Positions 33,501-43,172 are shown, counted from the first letter of the stretch. The stretch is 64,000 bases of DNA from Pseudoips prasinana (GCA_951640165.1 OX621245.1:23738330-23802329); one strand, 5' to 3'. Notes: a model not told the origin generated them from the sequence alone. Made by a program: numbers and translations.

Positions 33501-34450
33501 TGATTTTGAGAAATTTAACTCTTTTAGAATTAATATGAAATTACTTTCAGACTTTTTAATTGAACTTTGCTTGGATATGTAGTATGTACAAGTAAACATA
33601 GAACACTGTTTAACGGTTGCTTCCATTAAATTGTTCTTTGGCTATCTTCCATTATCCATGGCCGACATTACCTCGCCTCGCTTGATTTCGTAAACAATAG
33701 GAATTGCAGCCAATGTCTGTTTCAGACAGTAGTTTTACAGTCACTTAAAGCTCTATTACTAGTTACTGTGACAATCCTACTCTTATAAAAGTCTTAGAAG
33801 CTGATGACTTGCTTCAACTAATGTAAGTTTTTTCACATATATGAATAGTGCAATGCCCGCTCTTCTACAAGTAGAAGAGCGGGCATTGCATGCTTATAGG
33901 AAGGGACTAATCAATCAACCCTTGTAAAGCTTTTTGAAAAAAAACTTTTTACTTTTTTTACTTGCCGGTTCTATTAATCTCTACTGCTGAAACTATTTCT
34001 ACTCGTATGAAGTAGAAAACAATACTAAAAACAAGAAAATAGAGGATTTAATATTCTTTTATTTGAGGTAATATAAACCGTCATTTTTAATTAAATATTT
34101 TTTTCATTAATCTAACGATGAACGAAAACGCTTTTCCTATTCGATTTTGTTTAATAGAGATTGTAAGCATTGTAATCTCATTGTCACTTAAATAAAAGCG
34201 TGTAAGATACGAGCGATACGGGTGATACGGGCGTAAAATATTAGCCTTGTATTTTTTCTATAATTATAATTATTCTGTTCTGCTCTTTATGACATTTTAA
34301 AGATTGTTTTAGCAAAAACTCATCGACGTTCATTACAGTTCAAGGTCATTAAGTAGATGTTGCTCTTATATCCTGGTGGTAACCTGTAATTTGTAAGTGC
34401 AGTTAGCCTAGAATAACTTAAGATTTAATTTTTTTATGTGTCAAGTTATG
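30600..34450. other. long unique AT-rich stretch
   Basis: About 3.8 kb without a recognised repeat family or protein-like frame (the frame at 30655-30837 is unsupported). The only strong structure is the hairpin at 33849-33890. Just before the BEL element is a LINE-tail-like (AATA)n run. Confidence 0.5.
33849..33890. repeat. perfect GC-rich hairpin, 20-bp arms, 2-nt loop
   Basis: The left arm TGCAATGCCCGCTCTTCTAC is matched base for base by its inverse, separated only by AA. It stands alone in unique AT-rich DNA, with no flanking TIR element or TSD that I can see. Confidence 0.95.
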
Positions 34451-34469
34451 CTGTACTTATGTTGGTAAC

Positions 34470-34500
34470 CCTATTAATAAATAAATAAATAAATAAATAT
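34470..34500 (+). repeat. (AATA)n microsatellite, probable LINE tail
   Basis: AACCCTATTAATAAATAAAT continuing as AAATA units. Resembles the 3' tail of a plus-strand LINE. The BEL element inserted about 15 bp downstream. Confidence 0.6.
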
Positions 34501-34508
34501 CCCTCAGA

Positions 34509-34513
34509 CCCAC
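34509..34513. repeat. TSD, left copy, of the BEL element
   Basis: CCCAC, repeated at 43792-43796. Five bases is the usual BEL/Pao duplication. Confidence 0.93.
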
Positions 34514-34972
34514 TGTGCGGGACAGTGTAGTGTTTATACAAACTCAAGTGTAGTGTGTAAACAAACTGATGAACAATAGTTATAGTTGATAACAATGTAC
34601 ATAGAAGATAGAGAAATCTATTTAATTTCCTTTTTATTAGAATATTTTGATTGTTTTGATAGTTTCTAATTAAAATTGGTTTTGTTATTTTATTATTTAA
34701 CAGTCTAACAGAGTTTTAGAACATACTAGAATGTTACCTACCTATTAGTTATCGATGTATGTTATATTTTGTTTTTTGTGTTTATTTTATTTTTCTTAGA
34801 TAGAAATAAGTTAGTAGATTCTAAAAATATATAATTTAGTATATGTTTGTTAACAAAAACATAGGGAAAACCGCAAAAAATGTCACGCGGCTCTCGTTAC
34901 GGTAAAGTTTCGTCGTAGTTAAGCTAATTGCGTCAAAAACCGCCCGGAATTTGATTGGTTAAAATTCGTGTG

Positions 34973-35056
34973 CTCTGATTGGTCAGCCAATCAGAGGCCT
35001 TAAATTTTATTAAGGAAAATTATATAAATTACGGGCTGGTTTTCGATATCGTCAGT
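34973..35056 (+). promoter_or_regulatory. LTR promoter: CCAAT palindrome, TATA, initiator
   Basis: CTCTGATTGG-TCAG-CCAATCAGAG (34973-34996) is a perfect 10-bp inverted pair that presents an ATTGG and a CCAAT box, the NF-Y type. A further ATTGG lies at 34954. TATATAA at 35021-35027 is followed by an arthropod initiator TCAGT at 35052-35056, about 33 bases from TATA to the predicted +1 A at 35054. The spacing fits a TATA-Inr core promoter, so R should start near 35054. Confidence 0.7.
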
Positions 35057-35166
35057 TAGCCAGCGACAACAGAAGAAGAAACACTAGAAGAAAAAGGAAG
35101 AATCAAGACTAGAAGAAATAGTAAGAACATGAAGAGAGAACTTTAGAAGATAGAAACACTGTAAAG

Positions 35167-35172
35167 AATAAA
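35167..35172 (+). terminator. LTR poly(A) signal
   Basis: AATAAA about 113 bases after the predicted transcription start, followed by a T-rich stretch (GTCGTTTTTATTTCC). It would end R and terminate the element's RNA in the 3' LTR. Confidence 0.55.
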
Positions 35173-35249
35173 TTTCAAGCCTTCAAGATAGTCGTTTTTA
35201 TTTCCCCACCAATCCCAGCAATAGTTAAGTGTGCATCCTGCACATTTAA

Positions 35250-35272
35250 TGGTCCTTCAAGAGTCGGATTTG
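35250..35272 (+). other. primer-binding site, tRNA-Tyr-like
   Basis: TGGTCCTTC followed by AAGAGTCGGATTTG lies five bases inside the 5' LTR. The first nine bases and the GTCGGATTTG block match the complement of a eukaryotic tRNA-Tyr 3' end (…CGAAGGA-CCA), except for two extra bases and one substitution in the middle. The tRNA match is from knowledge of tRNA-Tyr sequences. The mismatches may reduce priming. Confidence 0.55.
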
Positions 35273-35382
35273 TGGGGAATATTACTTGAAGATTGAAAAT
35301 AGCGCTACAGTGAAGACATTCTGAAGAACGTACTTCGTGTTAGTACTTCGTGTGTCATCGACTTTGAAGATCAGCTGTCATC

Positions 35383-35763
35383 ATGCCCGTTACGCGCTCC
35401 GAAGGAAAGGGCCGCAAACAGTCGAGTGAACAGAAACCGTCATCATCCAAGGCCACTACCTCTGCGACCGGTACCAGCACGGAAGCCACATCCGAATCGA
35501 CACAGCAATCGGGGACGACTATCACGGAGAGTTCCGAACAGACCTACACCTCCGTGATGACTGATCCCACCACCGTGACTTCCGCCGCGACCACCTCGAC
35601 TGTCACCGCCTCAGCCGCCAGCGCGCCCCCCGCGCCCGCAGCTACCGCGCCTCCCCCCTCGGCCGCCAACGTGCCGCAGCCTCGCGCCCCGCCGCCGCCG
35701 ACGTCGTCGTGCCTTCAGTTGCCCCCTCCGCCGCGACGACTCTCACCAAGGGTACGAGATTGA
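35383..35763 (+). CDS. BEL Gag N-terminal region (frame 1)
   Basis: Begins MPVTRSEGKGRK and continues as a Ser/Thr-rich then Ala/Pro-rich low-complexity region, usual for the unstructured start of BEL Gag. The frame ends at 35763. The rest of Gag is in another frame, which is already open and protein-like by about 35690-35710. One frame change therefore lies in the C-rich, proline-coding stretch at about 35625-35710. A homopolymer indel is the simplest cause. I see no reason to call it programmed, because BEL/Pao elements normally use one frame. Confidence 0.75.
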   Translation: MPVTRSEGKGRKQSSEQKPSSSKATTSATGTSTEATSESTQQSGTTITESSEQTYTSVMTDPTTVTSAATTSTVTASAASAPPAPAATAPPPSAANVPQPRAPPPPTSSCLQLPPPPRRLSPRVRD

Positions 35764-38045
35764 AACAGCTGATGAAGCCGCCCGCTGCTGTCACATCGAA
35801 AGAAAATCGCCGTGATACTGACGCCTCGACTGTGAAGCGAGTCGTCAGGGATGCGGCCGGTACGTCGAAACCAACCGGCCCACAGCTCCTCCGCCCCCCT
35901 AGCAAGAAGGGGGGAGGGGGGGGATCGACCTGCAGCAAAATGAAGATGCAGAAAATCGCCAAAGCAAAGGAAGAATTGCTCCGCCTCCAAGTGGAACTAG
36001 CTGCTGCACGCCTGGCAGCACTAGAAGCGGATGATACAGATAGGGAAGAAGAAGATGATGAAGTAGAGGAAGAAGATGGAGTCTCCCTCTACTCAGAAGT
36101 CAACGCCCGTGTAGACAAATGGTTGGATAATCAGGAGACTCGCCCCGTTCTAGCCATCGCCAACGAGCCTCACCACCCCCAGCCAGAGCCGATAATCACC
36201 CTCGAAGAACCGCCGAAGCAAGAAGAGGTTCATCGAACACCGGCGGGAGCACAAGGGGACATCGCACTCCTAGCTGAAGCCATCACTCGGGCTGTCAGCG
36301 CCGCCCAGCGACCCAAGTTCATCGAGTTGCCGTTCTTCAGCGGGTCGCATCAGGAGTGGCTACCCTTCCGCGCCGCCTACTACGAGTCCGAACCAACGTT
36401 CAGCGCCGTCGAGAATATCAACAGACTTCGAAGAAACTTGAAGTGGAAAGCCAGAGAAGCAGTTGAAGGGCTACTCATCACCAACGCGCACCCTTCAGAA
36501 GTGATGAAGACCTTGGAATCAAGATTCGGAAGACCAGAGTCAATCGCAATAATAGAAATGGAAACGCTTCGAGGTCTACCACGTCTCACCGAGTCGCCGA
36601 GGGACATCTGCATATTCGCCACGAAGATCTCCAACGTCGTAGCAACACTGAAGACATTGGGTTGTTACAACTACATGTATAACCCTGAACTTACAAAGAC
36701 ATTGGTGAGCAAGCTGACGCCAACGCTCCAGTACCGCTACTATGACTTCTCAGCAACTCAACCCAAAGAAGATCCCTGCCTCATCAAGATGGAGAGATTT
36801 TTCAAGAGGGAAGCAGAGTTGTGCGGACCCTTCGCGCTACCTGAACAGGTGGCAGCCACATCGACGGCCGCACCTCCGAAGAAGACTCAGCGGGTCACCA
36901 ACGTCATAGAGAAGAGCAACACATTGAAGTGCTTCGTGTGCGGCGAGACAAGCCACACCAACGCGACAGATTGCGACGCATTTAAGAAGATGGAAGTCAA
37001 TTCGAGATGGGATACTGCGAAGTCCAAACGCCTCTGCTTCAGATGCCTACGTTATAGGAGCAAGACTCACCACTGTACAGCGAAGCCGTGTGGTGTCAAC
37101 GGATGCAAGTACACGCACCACAAGCTGCTTCATCATGAAAAGAAGATAGAACAGACAGAGAAGACAGAAAGTGACAAGAAAACAGAAGTCATCAATTTGA
37201 CGTGGACAGTAAAGAAGCAATCCTATCTGAAGATCCTGCCGGTCCAGGTGAAAGGACCTAAGGGTACAGTCAACACATTCGCATTGATGGACGACGGATC
37301 CACGGTCACACTCGTCGACGAAGACATCGCGGTGAGCATCGGAGCTACAGGACTAGTAGATCCACTGAAGATAGAAACCATCAATGAATTGAAGACTGCG
37401 GAATCGACATCAAGAAGAGTAACCGTCGGACTGAAAGGGCGCAACGAACATGAGGAGCAGATTCATGCAAGAACAGTGAAGAACTTACAAGTCTCCTCTC
37501 AACGGGTTCCACGCGAATTAGTGGAAGGTTGTCCACACCTATCGGACATCAAGGGACATCTTACATACTCCAATGCCAAGCCACGGATCCTCATCGGGCA
37601 AGACAACTGGCATCTACTGCTGACCGAAGAGACCAGGAAAGGGGACAAGGACCATCCAGTGGCATCTCTCACGCCACTCGGATGGGTACTTCACGGAAGT
37701 CAAACTAACTCCTTTGGCCAGAAGATCGACTTCGTGTCAACAATGAAGGAAGCAGAAGATGACCTCGAGGACCTGGTGAAGAGATACTTTGAGATGGACA
37801 CCCTCTGCATAAACCCGAAGAGACCGAAAACCGATCCAGAGGAGAAGGCACTTCGAATTCTCGAACAGAAGACCGAGAAGATCGACGAAACAAGATACCA
37901 GACCGGCCTCCTCTGGAAGAAGGAAGACGTCAAGTTCCCGGACAATTATGAAAACTCGCTGAAGAGGCGCTTAATATTGAAAGGAAGATCGATCGTGACC
38001 CAGCCCTCAAGAAGAAATATGTCGAACAGATGGAAGCTCTTATAG
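35709..38045 (+). CDS. BEL Gag core, zinc knuckle, aspartic protease (frame 3)
   Basis: A 778-codon frame. Residues about 80-125 are a Lys/Glu-rich coiled-coil-like and acidic segment. About 204-375 is the Gag domain typical of BEL/Pao (DUF1759-like), with PFFSGSHQEWLPF and AYYESEPTF. A zinc knuckle C408-X2-C411-X4-H416-X5-C422 follows, with further Cys/His pairs at 443-475. The retropepsin-like protease has D528-D529-G530-S531 in FALMDDGSTVTLVDE. After ILIGQDNW and an RT-leading linker, the frame becomes non-homologous past about residue 752. The proper reading continues in the next frame. The break lies between about 37950 and 37975 and looks like a one-base change. The natural start is not the ATG at 35709. 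Confidence 0.9.
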   Translation: MPSVAPSAATTLTKGTRLKQLMKPPAAVTSKENRRDTDASTVKRVVRDAAGTSKPTGPQLLRPPSKKGGGGGSTCSKMKMQKIAKAKEELLRLQVELAAARLAALEADDTDREEEDDEVEEEDGVSLYSEVNARVDKWLDNQETRPVLAIANEPHHPQPEPIITLEEPPKQEEVHRTPAGAQGDIALLAEAITRAVSAAQRPKFIELPFFSGSHQEWLPFRAAYYESEPTFSAVENINRLRRNLKWKAREAVEGLLITNAHPSEVMKTLESRFGRPESIAIIEMETLRGLPRLTESPRDICIFATKISNVVATLKTLGCYNYMYNPELTKTLVSKLTPTLQYRYYDFSATQPKEDPCLIKMERFFKREAELCGPFALPEQVAATSTAAPPKKTQRVTNVIEKSNTLKCFVCGETSHTNATDCDAFKKMEVNSRWDTAKSKRLCFRCLRYRSKTHHCTAKPCGVNGCKYTHHKLLHHEKKIEQTEKTESDKKTEVINLTWTVKKQSYLKILPVQVKGPKGTVNTFALMDDGSTVTLVDEDIAVSIGATGLVDPLKIETINELKTAESTSRRVTVGLKGRNEHEEQIHARTVKNLQVSSQRVPRELVEGCPHLSDIKGHLTYSNAKPRILIGQDNWHLLLTEETRKGDKDHPVASLTPLGWVLHGSQTNSFGQKIDFVSTMKEAEDDLEDLVKRYFEMDTLCINPKRPKTDPEEKALRILEQKTEKIDETRYQTGLLWKKEDVKFPDNYENSLKRRLILKGRSIVTQPSRRNMSNRWKLL

Positions 38046-39499
38046 AAAAAGGTTACGCCGAGCCTGCACCGCCGCAGAAAACTCCTAAAAAGACTTGGTA
38101 CCTGCCTCACTTCGCGGTCATAAACCCCATGAAGCCGGACAAGCTTCGTGTTGTACATGACGCCGCCGCCAAGACCAGAGGGGTGGCTCTTAACGACATG
38201 CTCCTCAAAGGTCCGGATTTGCTTCAGTCGCTGCCAGGCGTCGTCATGCGCTTCCGACAGCATCTCATCGGGGTAACAGCGGACATCAAAGAAATGTTCA
38301 TGCAGGTCAAACTGCGCACCGAAGACAGAGACGCACTGCGGTACTTGTGGCGCGGGGATCGCCGCGACAACCAACCTCCGGAAGAATATAGAATGACGTC
38401 GCTAATCTTCGGAGCATCGAGTTCGCCGTCTACAGCCATTTACGTAAAGAACTTGAATGCCAAGCAGCACGAAGACAGTCATCCGGAAGCCGCAGCTGCC
38501 ATAGTAAACAAGCACTACGTCGACGACTATTTAGACAGCTTCAGAAGCCTAGAAGACGCAGTGAAAGTGACGACGAGCGTGCGCGAGATACACAAGAAGG
38601 CCAGCTTCGAACTAAAACAATGGAAATCGAACTCAGCGTCACTCCTAGAAGCACTGGGAGAGGAAAATCAAATAGAAGACCTAGAGCTATACAAGACAGA
38701 AGAGCAAACTGAACGAGTACTGGGTGTTATTTGGAAGATGAACTCGGACGAGCTAACATTCAACCTCAACTTGGCGAGAATACCTTCAACACTCATCGAA
38801 GGAAAGCAGCCAACGAAGAGAGAAGCCTTGCGTATCGTCATGTCACTCTTCGACCCGTTGTCGACAGCGTTCTCACCTGTCACTATCAGGGCGAAACAGC
38901 TACTGCAAGAAGTTTGGCGCCGAGGAACAGCATGGGACGACCGCATTGATGAAGACTTAGCGGAGCAATGGAAATCATGGATGGGACACCTGAGAAGTCT
39001 CCACGACATAGTGATCCCGCGGCAGTATCTGCACTACAGTGACGCCGCCTCCCTCGAACTTCATGTCTTCAGCGACGCCAGTGAGTCGGCCTATTCGGCA
39101 GTCCTATTCTGGAGGGCAGTAACACCCGACGGTGAGGTGGGAGTGTCTCTCATTATGGCCAAGGCAAAGGTGGCTCCGCTCAAGCTGACAAGTATACCGA
39201 GATTAGAACTACAAGCAGCAGTCATGGGTACCAGGCTCGCCGAAGCAGTCATCGAAGAACATGAGAGAAAACCCGACAGAAAGGTGTTCTGGACAGACAG
39301 CAAAACAGTACTCACATGGATAAGGACCGGGTCACGTTCCTACAAACCATACGTGGCTCACCGTCTCGCAGCAATAGAAGAGAGCTCTAAGGTCAACGAC
39401 TGGCGCTGGGTTCCGACGAAACAGAATGTCGCCGACGATGCGACACGAGATGTACCAACTGCCTTTGACAAGAATCACCGATGGTACAAAGGGCCATGA
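38030..39499 (+). CDS. BEL reverse transcriptase and RNase H (frame 2)
   Basis: A 489-codon frame, effectively continuous with the previous one. RT: fingers LRVVHDAAAKTRGVALND, first catalytic Asp D85 in GVTADIKEMFMQV, and the BEL-type YVDD box at 163-166. RNase H: the four acidic residues appear as D349 (VFSDAS), E393 (PRLELQ), D423 (WTDSKT) and D469/D470 (NVADDATR). All expected catalytic residues are present. The frame ends right after HRWYKGP, where the protein normally runs on, so a frame change lies at about 39490-39500. The ATG at 38030 is internal, and translation in an intact copy would come from the Gag start. Confidence 0.92.
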   Translation: MEALIEKGYAEPAPPQKTPKKTWYLPHFAVINPMKPDKLRVVHDAAAKTRGVALNDMLLKGPDLLQSLPGVVMRFRQHLIGVTADIKEMFMQVKLRTEDRDALRYLWRGDRRDNQPPEEYRMTSLIFGASSSPSTAIYVKNLNAKQHEDSHPEAAAAIVNKHYVDDYLDSFRSLEDAVKVTTSVREIHKKASFELKQWKSNSASLLEALGEENQIEDLELYKTEEQTERVLGVIWKMNSDELTFNLNLARIPSTLIEGKQPTKREALRIVMSLFDPLSTAFSPVTIRAKQLLQEVWRRGTAWDDRIDEDLAEQWKSWMGHLRSLHDIVIPRQYLHYSDAASLELHVFSDASESAYSAVLFWRAVTPDGEVGVSLIMAKAKVAPLKLTSIPRLELQAAVMGTRLAEAVIEEHERKPDRKVFWTDSKTVLTWIRTGSRSYKPYVAHRLAAIEESSKVNDWRWVPTKQNVADDATRDVPTAFDKNHRWYKGP

Positions 39500-41279
39500 T
39501 TTCCTTTACCTAACAGAAGACTCCTGGCCAATAGAACCTGTGAAGACCATAGAAGAAGAGCCTTCCGAAGAAGAGAAGACGCATCACATAATCAGTAAAA
39601 GAAGACCGAGGCTAGCAGAGGGTCTGCCTGATCCTGCAAAATTCTCCAGCTGGGACCGCCTCCGGTACGCGACAGCACGCGTTCTGCAGTTCATAGAACT
39701 CTGCAGAGCCACCAGACAGAAGGTCAACTACCGACGAACAAAGAGGAATAAAGAAGCGGATCCCACATGGAAGAAAAATAAACCTGCGACAGCGAAACCA
39801 CAGGCACCCAAACAGAAGAAGAGATCGACACCCGACTTGCTTCCAGTCACCGCCGAGCTCCTAAAAAAAGCCGAAGAGCTCCTGATGCGGTCTTCGCAAG
39901 AAGAGGCCTTCGCAGAAGAAATAGAGTGCCTTAACAGTGGGAAGCCGGTAACAAAGGAGAGCCGCCTTCACCAGCTCAGCGTCGAGTCAGTCAACGGCTC
40001 ACTCCGACTTCGGAGCCGTATTCGAGCGGCCAAAGACATTGAAGAGAACGTCAAGAGCCCGCTAGTCGTCGACGGAGAACATCAGACGGTGAAGTTATGG
40101 ATACAGGCAGTTCATCGGCAGCTCCATCACGCCGGCGTCGAGGCAACCGTAAATGAATGTCGCCAACAATACTGGGTACTAAGATTGCGCCCCATCACGC
40201 GAACGATCCTTCGACAATGTCTCTTTTGCCGCATGAAGACTCAAGCGCCGCCATACCCAAGAACCGGGGACCTGCCAGCGTGTCGCTTAGCGCATCACAA
40301 GCGACCCTTCACCTTCACCGGGGTCGACTATTTCGGGCCTCTCTCCGTGACCGTCGGACGCACCAGACAGAAGAGATACGTAGCCATCTTCACGTGTCTT
40401 ACGACGCGAGCCATCCACTTGGAAGTCGCCGGCTCGCTCGGCGCCGATTCAGCTGTAATGGCGGTCAGACGCATGATCGCACGACGGGGATGCCCGGCTG
40501 AAATCTGGTCGGACAACGGCACCAACCTGAAGGCTGCCGACAAAGAACTGCGACAAGCAATCGACGCGGCAACAGCAGAAGAAGCAGCGAAGAGGATTAT
40601 CGCCTGGCGTTACATTCCGCCTGGAGCTCCGTTCATGGGCGGCGCCTGGGAGCGTATGGTGCGCTCCGTGAAGATCGCGCTTGCAGCAACATTGCACGAG
40701 CGCCACCCCACCGAAGAAGTCCTCGCCACTCTACTAGCTGAAGTAGAGTATACCGTCAACAGTCGCCCGCTGACCCACGTCTCCGTCAGCGCAGAAGATC
40801 CAGAGGCCCTGACTCCCAACCATTTCCTGCTGGGGGGTCCTGGGCGCGTGCCACAGCCAGGCACATTCTCCGAGCAAGACACCATTTCACGGTCCAGCTG
40901 GCGAGCTGCACAGAGGCTCGCTGACATCTTCTGGATCCGCTGGGTGAAGGAGTACCTTCCCGAGCTCCAACACCGGCGGGAGCCCCACGGACGAGGTCAA
41001 GAAGTCAAGGTGAATGACCTCGTGCAGATCGTCGATCAGAACCTGCCCCGCAACATGTGGATACGAGGACGAGTCATCGCGGTGTATCCAGGCCCCGACG
41101 ACATCGTACGGACAGTGGACGTGCAGACCAAGGGAGGTGTCCTGCGCCGGCCAGTGAGGAAGCTCGTGATCCTGCCCCTGCCTACAGACGACGTGCCCGC
41201 ACCGGAACGAGATGCGACGCGGTCGCACGGCGGGAGAGATGTGCGGGACAGTGTAGTGTTTATACAAACTCAAGTGTAG
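39426..41279 (+). CDS. BEL integrase and C-terminal domain (frame 3)
   Basis: Homologous reading starts at about residue 24 (39495), and the codons before it overlap the previous frame. A Lys/Glu-rich linker leads to a zinc-binding HHCC motif (H230, H234/H235, C265, C268), then the DDE core: D301 in TGVDYFGP, D363 in WSDNGTN and E409 in GGAWERMVR. The BEL-type C-terminal domain (DUF5641-like) spans about 490-585 (WIRWVKEYLPEL, LVQIVDQNLPRNMW). The frame runs through the purine-rich tract and 40 bases into the 3' LTR before its stop, so LTR sequence encodes the last 13 residues. Confidence 0.93.
   Translation: MSPTMRHEMYQLPLTRITDGTKGHDFLYLTEDSWPIEPVKTIEEEPSEEEKTHHIISKRRPRLAEGLPDPAKFSSWDRLRYATARVLQFIELCRATRQKVNYRRTKRNKEADPTWKKNKPATAKPQAPKQKKRSTPDLLPVTAELLKKAEELLMRSSQEEAFAEEIECLNSGKPVTKESRLHQLSVESVNGSLRLRSRIRAAKDIEENVKSPLVVDGEHQTVKLWIQAVHRQLHHAGVEATVNECRQQYWVLRLRPITRTILRQCLFCRMKTQAPPYPRTGDLPACRLAHHKRPFTFTGVDYFGPLSVTVGRTRQKRYVAIFTCLTTRAIHLEVAGSLGADSAVMAVRRMIARRGCPAEIWSDNGTNLKAADKELRQAIDAATAEEAAKRIIAWRYIPPGAPFMGGAWERMVRSVKIALAATLHERHPTEEVLATLLAEVEYTVNSRPLTHVSVSAEDPEALTPNHFLLGGPGRVPQPGTFSEQDTISRSSWRAAQRLADIFWIRWVKEYLPELQHRREPHGRGQEVKVNDLVQIVDQNLPRNMWIRGRVIAVYPGPDDIVRTVDVQTKGGVLRRPVRKLVILPLPTDDVPAPERDATRSHGGRDVRDSVVFIQTQV
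41229..41239 (+). other. polypurine tract of the BEL element
   Basis: GGCGGGAGAGA immediately before the 3' LTR, with a single pyrimidine. It would prime plus-strand synthesis. Confidence 0.6.
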
Positions 41280-41385
41280 TGTGTAAACAAACTGATGAAC
41301 AATAGTTATAGTTGATAACAATGTACATATAAGATAGAGAAATCTATTTAATTTCCTTTTTATTAGAATATTTTGATTGTTTTGA

Positions 41386-43172
41386 AAGAAAGAAAGAAAG
41401 AAAATCCATTTATTCAGTAAACTGACACAGATAATAATAACAATATATATAAATGTATACAAACAGAAGTCCTTAATTCTTATCTGTGTGAGTCCGAATT
41501 GGTCCCATCTCAGCACTAGCTGCAACATTAACAGTTGCAGCGCTGGTTTTATGATGAAACCACGTAAAATAACTCACAAACAATTAGTGTACAGGTCGCA
41601 GTTAGAATTTTACAGTACCTGGACACCAAAATATAACTTATAGCTAATTTAAACAATAAATGTATGCAAGAACGAACTTAATAAATAAATATTAATAAAT
41701 TAACACCAATTTGGAGATGCATAACACAGACAGTATATAAAATAATTGTTATAATGTCGACATTCTGCTCATAATTCGTCCATAACAATACATAAGTGCA
41801 CCAATAAAAAATGACATTACATTTATTTAATCCATATTTTTTAGCTGAGTCGGTCAATTATATGCTCTTGGATTGACTGTCAGACAGATGTCAAGAAAAA
41901 AGGGACGCGGAAATTGAATTACTTGAAAAATCTAATATGAACAGTAAATTATTATGCTTCTTAATACTAAGTTTATAGCGTAAATATGTTTGATGTATAA
42001 GTAAAAGTGGTAATTGTGAATTTTCGATATAAAAGTGAAATATGTATGAAAACAATATTGATCGAGTAATGGTGATGCTATTGTGACGGAGTTCTTCACT
42101 GCATGAGCGTCTGGGCATTGTTGTGTTGAGCTCATTAATAGTGTGTCTTGCGGTACTCCTTCCCACAAAAGTGTGCAAAGAGATGGGTAAGTTCAGCCTT
42201 GAAAAAGTATTAAATAGTATTTGAACTGAGTTTTTGTCGCGTCAACAATTCATTTTTATAATTGGCATTAAATGTATATACTGTTCGCAGGCACTTCAAC
42301 GGAGGAGGTATATTGCACCAGACCTTTGCGGCGGCATATTTAAAAGATCCACGAAAAGCTGCAGTCCTATGTCTCGGAATTAGGATCAGGTGAGCTGAAG
42401 ACCTGGTTTTATAACTATTGACATCTGTTGACCAAGTTAATTTCTTGTACAGATACTCAGGCCTTTTGTTGGCAATCACACCAAATACAAGAGTTGCCAA
42501 GTGGAGTAGTCTACGAGCTGACATTTTTAACATGTTGCCACTATTTATGTACGATGTTACATGTGTTTGTGGTGGTACATTAAAACAGAAACGGGCACAG
42601 GCATTTTGTATCCGCTGGACTAGCCGTTGTGTTCTAGCCAGTAGACAGGCTCCATACACAGTGTCTGCATAATTTAGGCGAGAGAGGATAAGTGACTCAC
42701 ATAGTAATATGCGTATATCGGTGTTTATGTAAGGTCTTATTCGATACAATAGTTTGAGGCGATAAAAGCAATTTTGAACTGCACTTGCTACATGCTTTTC
42801 AAACTGTAATAGTGGATCGAAAATAACACCCAGGTTGCGAGCCTCATATACCTGCTCTATAGAGTCTCCATCAATTTTAATAGTAGGGCGATACTGCTCC
42901 ATTTGACTTATGGTGTTTTTCGACCCCATAACCATAAACTTTGATTTTGATGGGTTTAGGACTAGTGAATTTTCACATGCCCACTTAGATACTTTACTTA
43001 AATCATAATTTATTTTTGTTACAGAGTCAAGACAGTCTTTGGGATGGCATGAGAGATACAGTTGCAGATCATCTGCATATTGATGGAATTTGCAATAAGT
43101 TATGGAATGGACAATGTCTGCACTGTAAATCAAGAACAGCAGAGGCCCAATCAAGAACAGCAGAGGCCCAAT
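41386..43172 (-). mobile_element. CR1-like LINE inside the 3' LTR, 5'-truncated
   Basis: 1.79 kb on the minus strand. The 3' terminus is a (CTTT)n tail at the left edge (41386-41402 on the plus strand). The insertion repeats TTGTTTTGA (41377-41385 and 43173-43181), a 9-bp TSD confirmed by the uninterrupted 5' LTR. The 5' end is cut inside the RT domain. Two tandem copies of a 20-base unit (TCAAGAACAGCAGAGGCCCA) sit at the cut end. Confidence 0.93.
42210..43154 (-). pseudogene. CR1-like RT, C-terminal part
   Basis: 314 codons on the minus strand beginning within the RT domain at GPLLFLIYSADI. The catalytic box is YADD in HQYADDLQLYL, followed by the thumb-like segment with LVLNPSKSKFMVMG and NLGVIFDPLLQFEKHV and the C-terminal region with RILLCESLILSRLNYAD. 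YADDLQLY with this thumb is typical of CR1-like and related Jockey-group LINEs; the exact clade is uncertain. The fragment has no internal stops, so the copy is young, but it lacks the endonuclease and the RT fingers. There is no ATG at the open end, consistent with 5' truncation. Confidence 0.88.

Larger units (their letters stand above)
34514..35244 (+). repeat. 5' LTR of the BEL element
   Basis: 731 bp starting TG and ending CA. Holds the promoter elements at 34973-35056 and a poly(A) signal at 35167-35172. Confidence 0.96.

Noticed and set aside
33849..33890. Hairpin as a microRNA precursor
   Set aside because: The loop is only two bases and the stem only 20 bp with perfect pairing; too short and tight for Drosha/Dicer processing.
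38030..39499. Programmed frameshifting between the BEL frames
   Set aside because: BEL/Pao elements normally use one long frame. The breaks occur inside conserved domains or linkers without a recognisable slippery site and stem, so mutation or assembly error is simpler.
40887..41528. 213-codon minus-strand open frame over the integrase C-terminus and LTR start
   Set aside because: Antisense to the BEL integrase. It crosses three unrelated sequence contexts (integrase, LTR, LINE tail) and has no domain.
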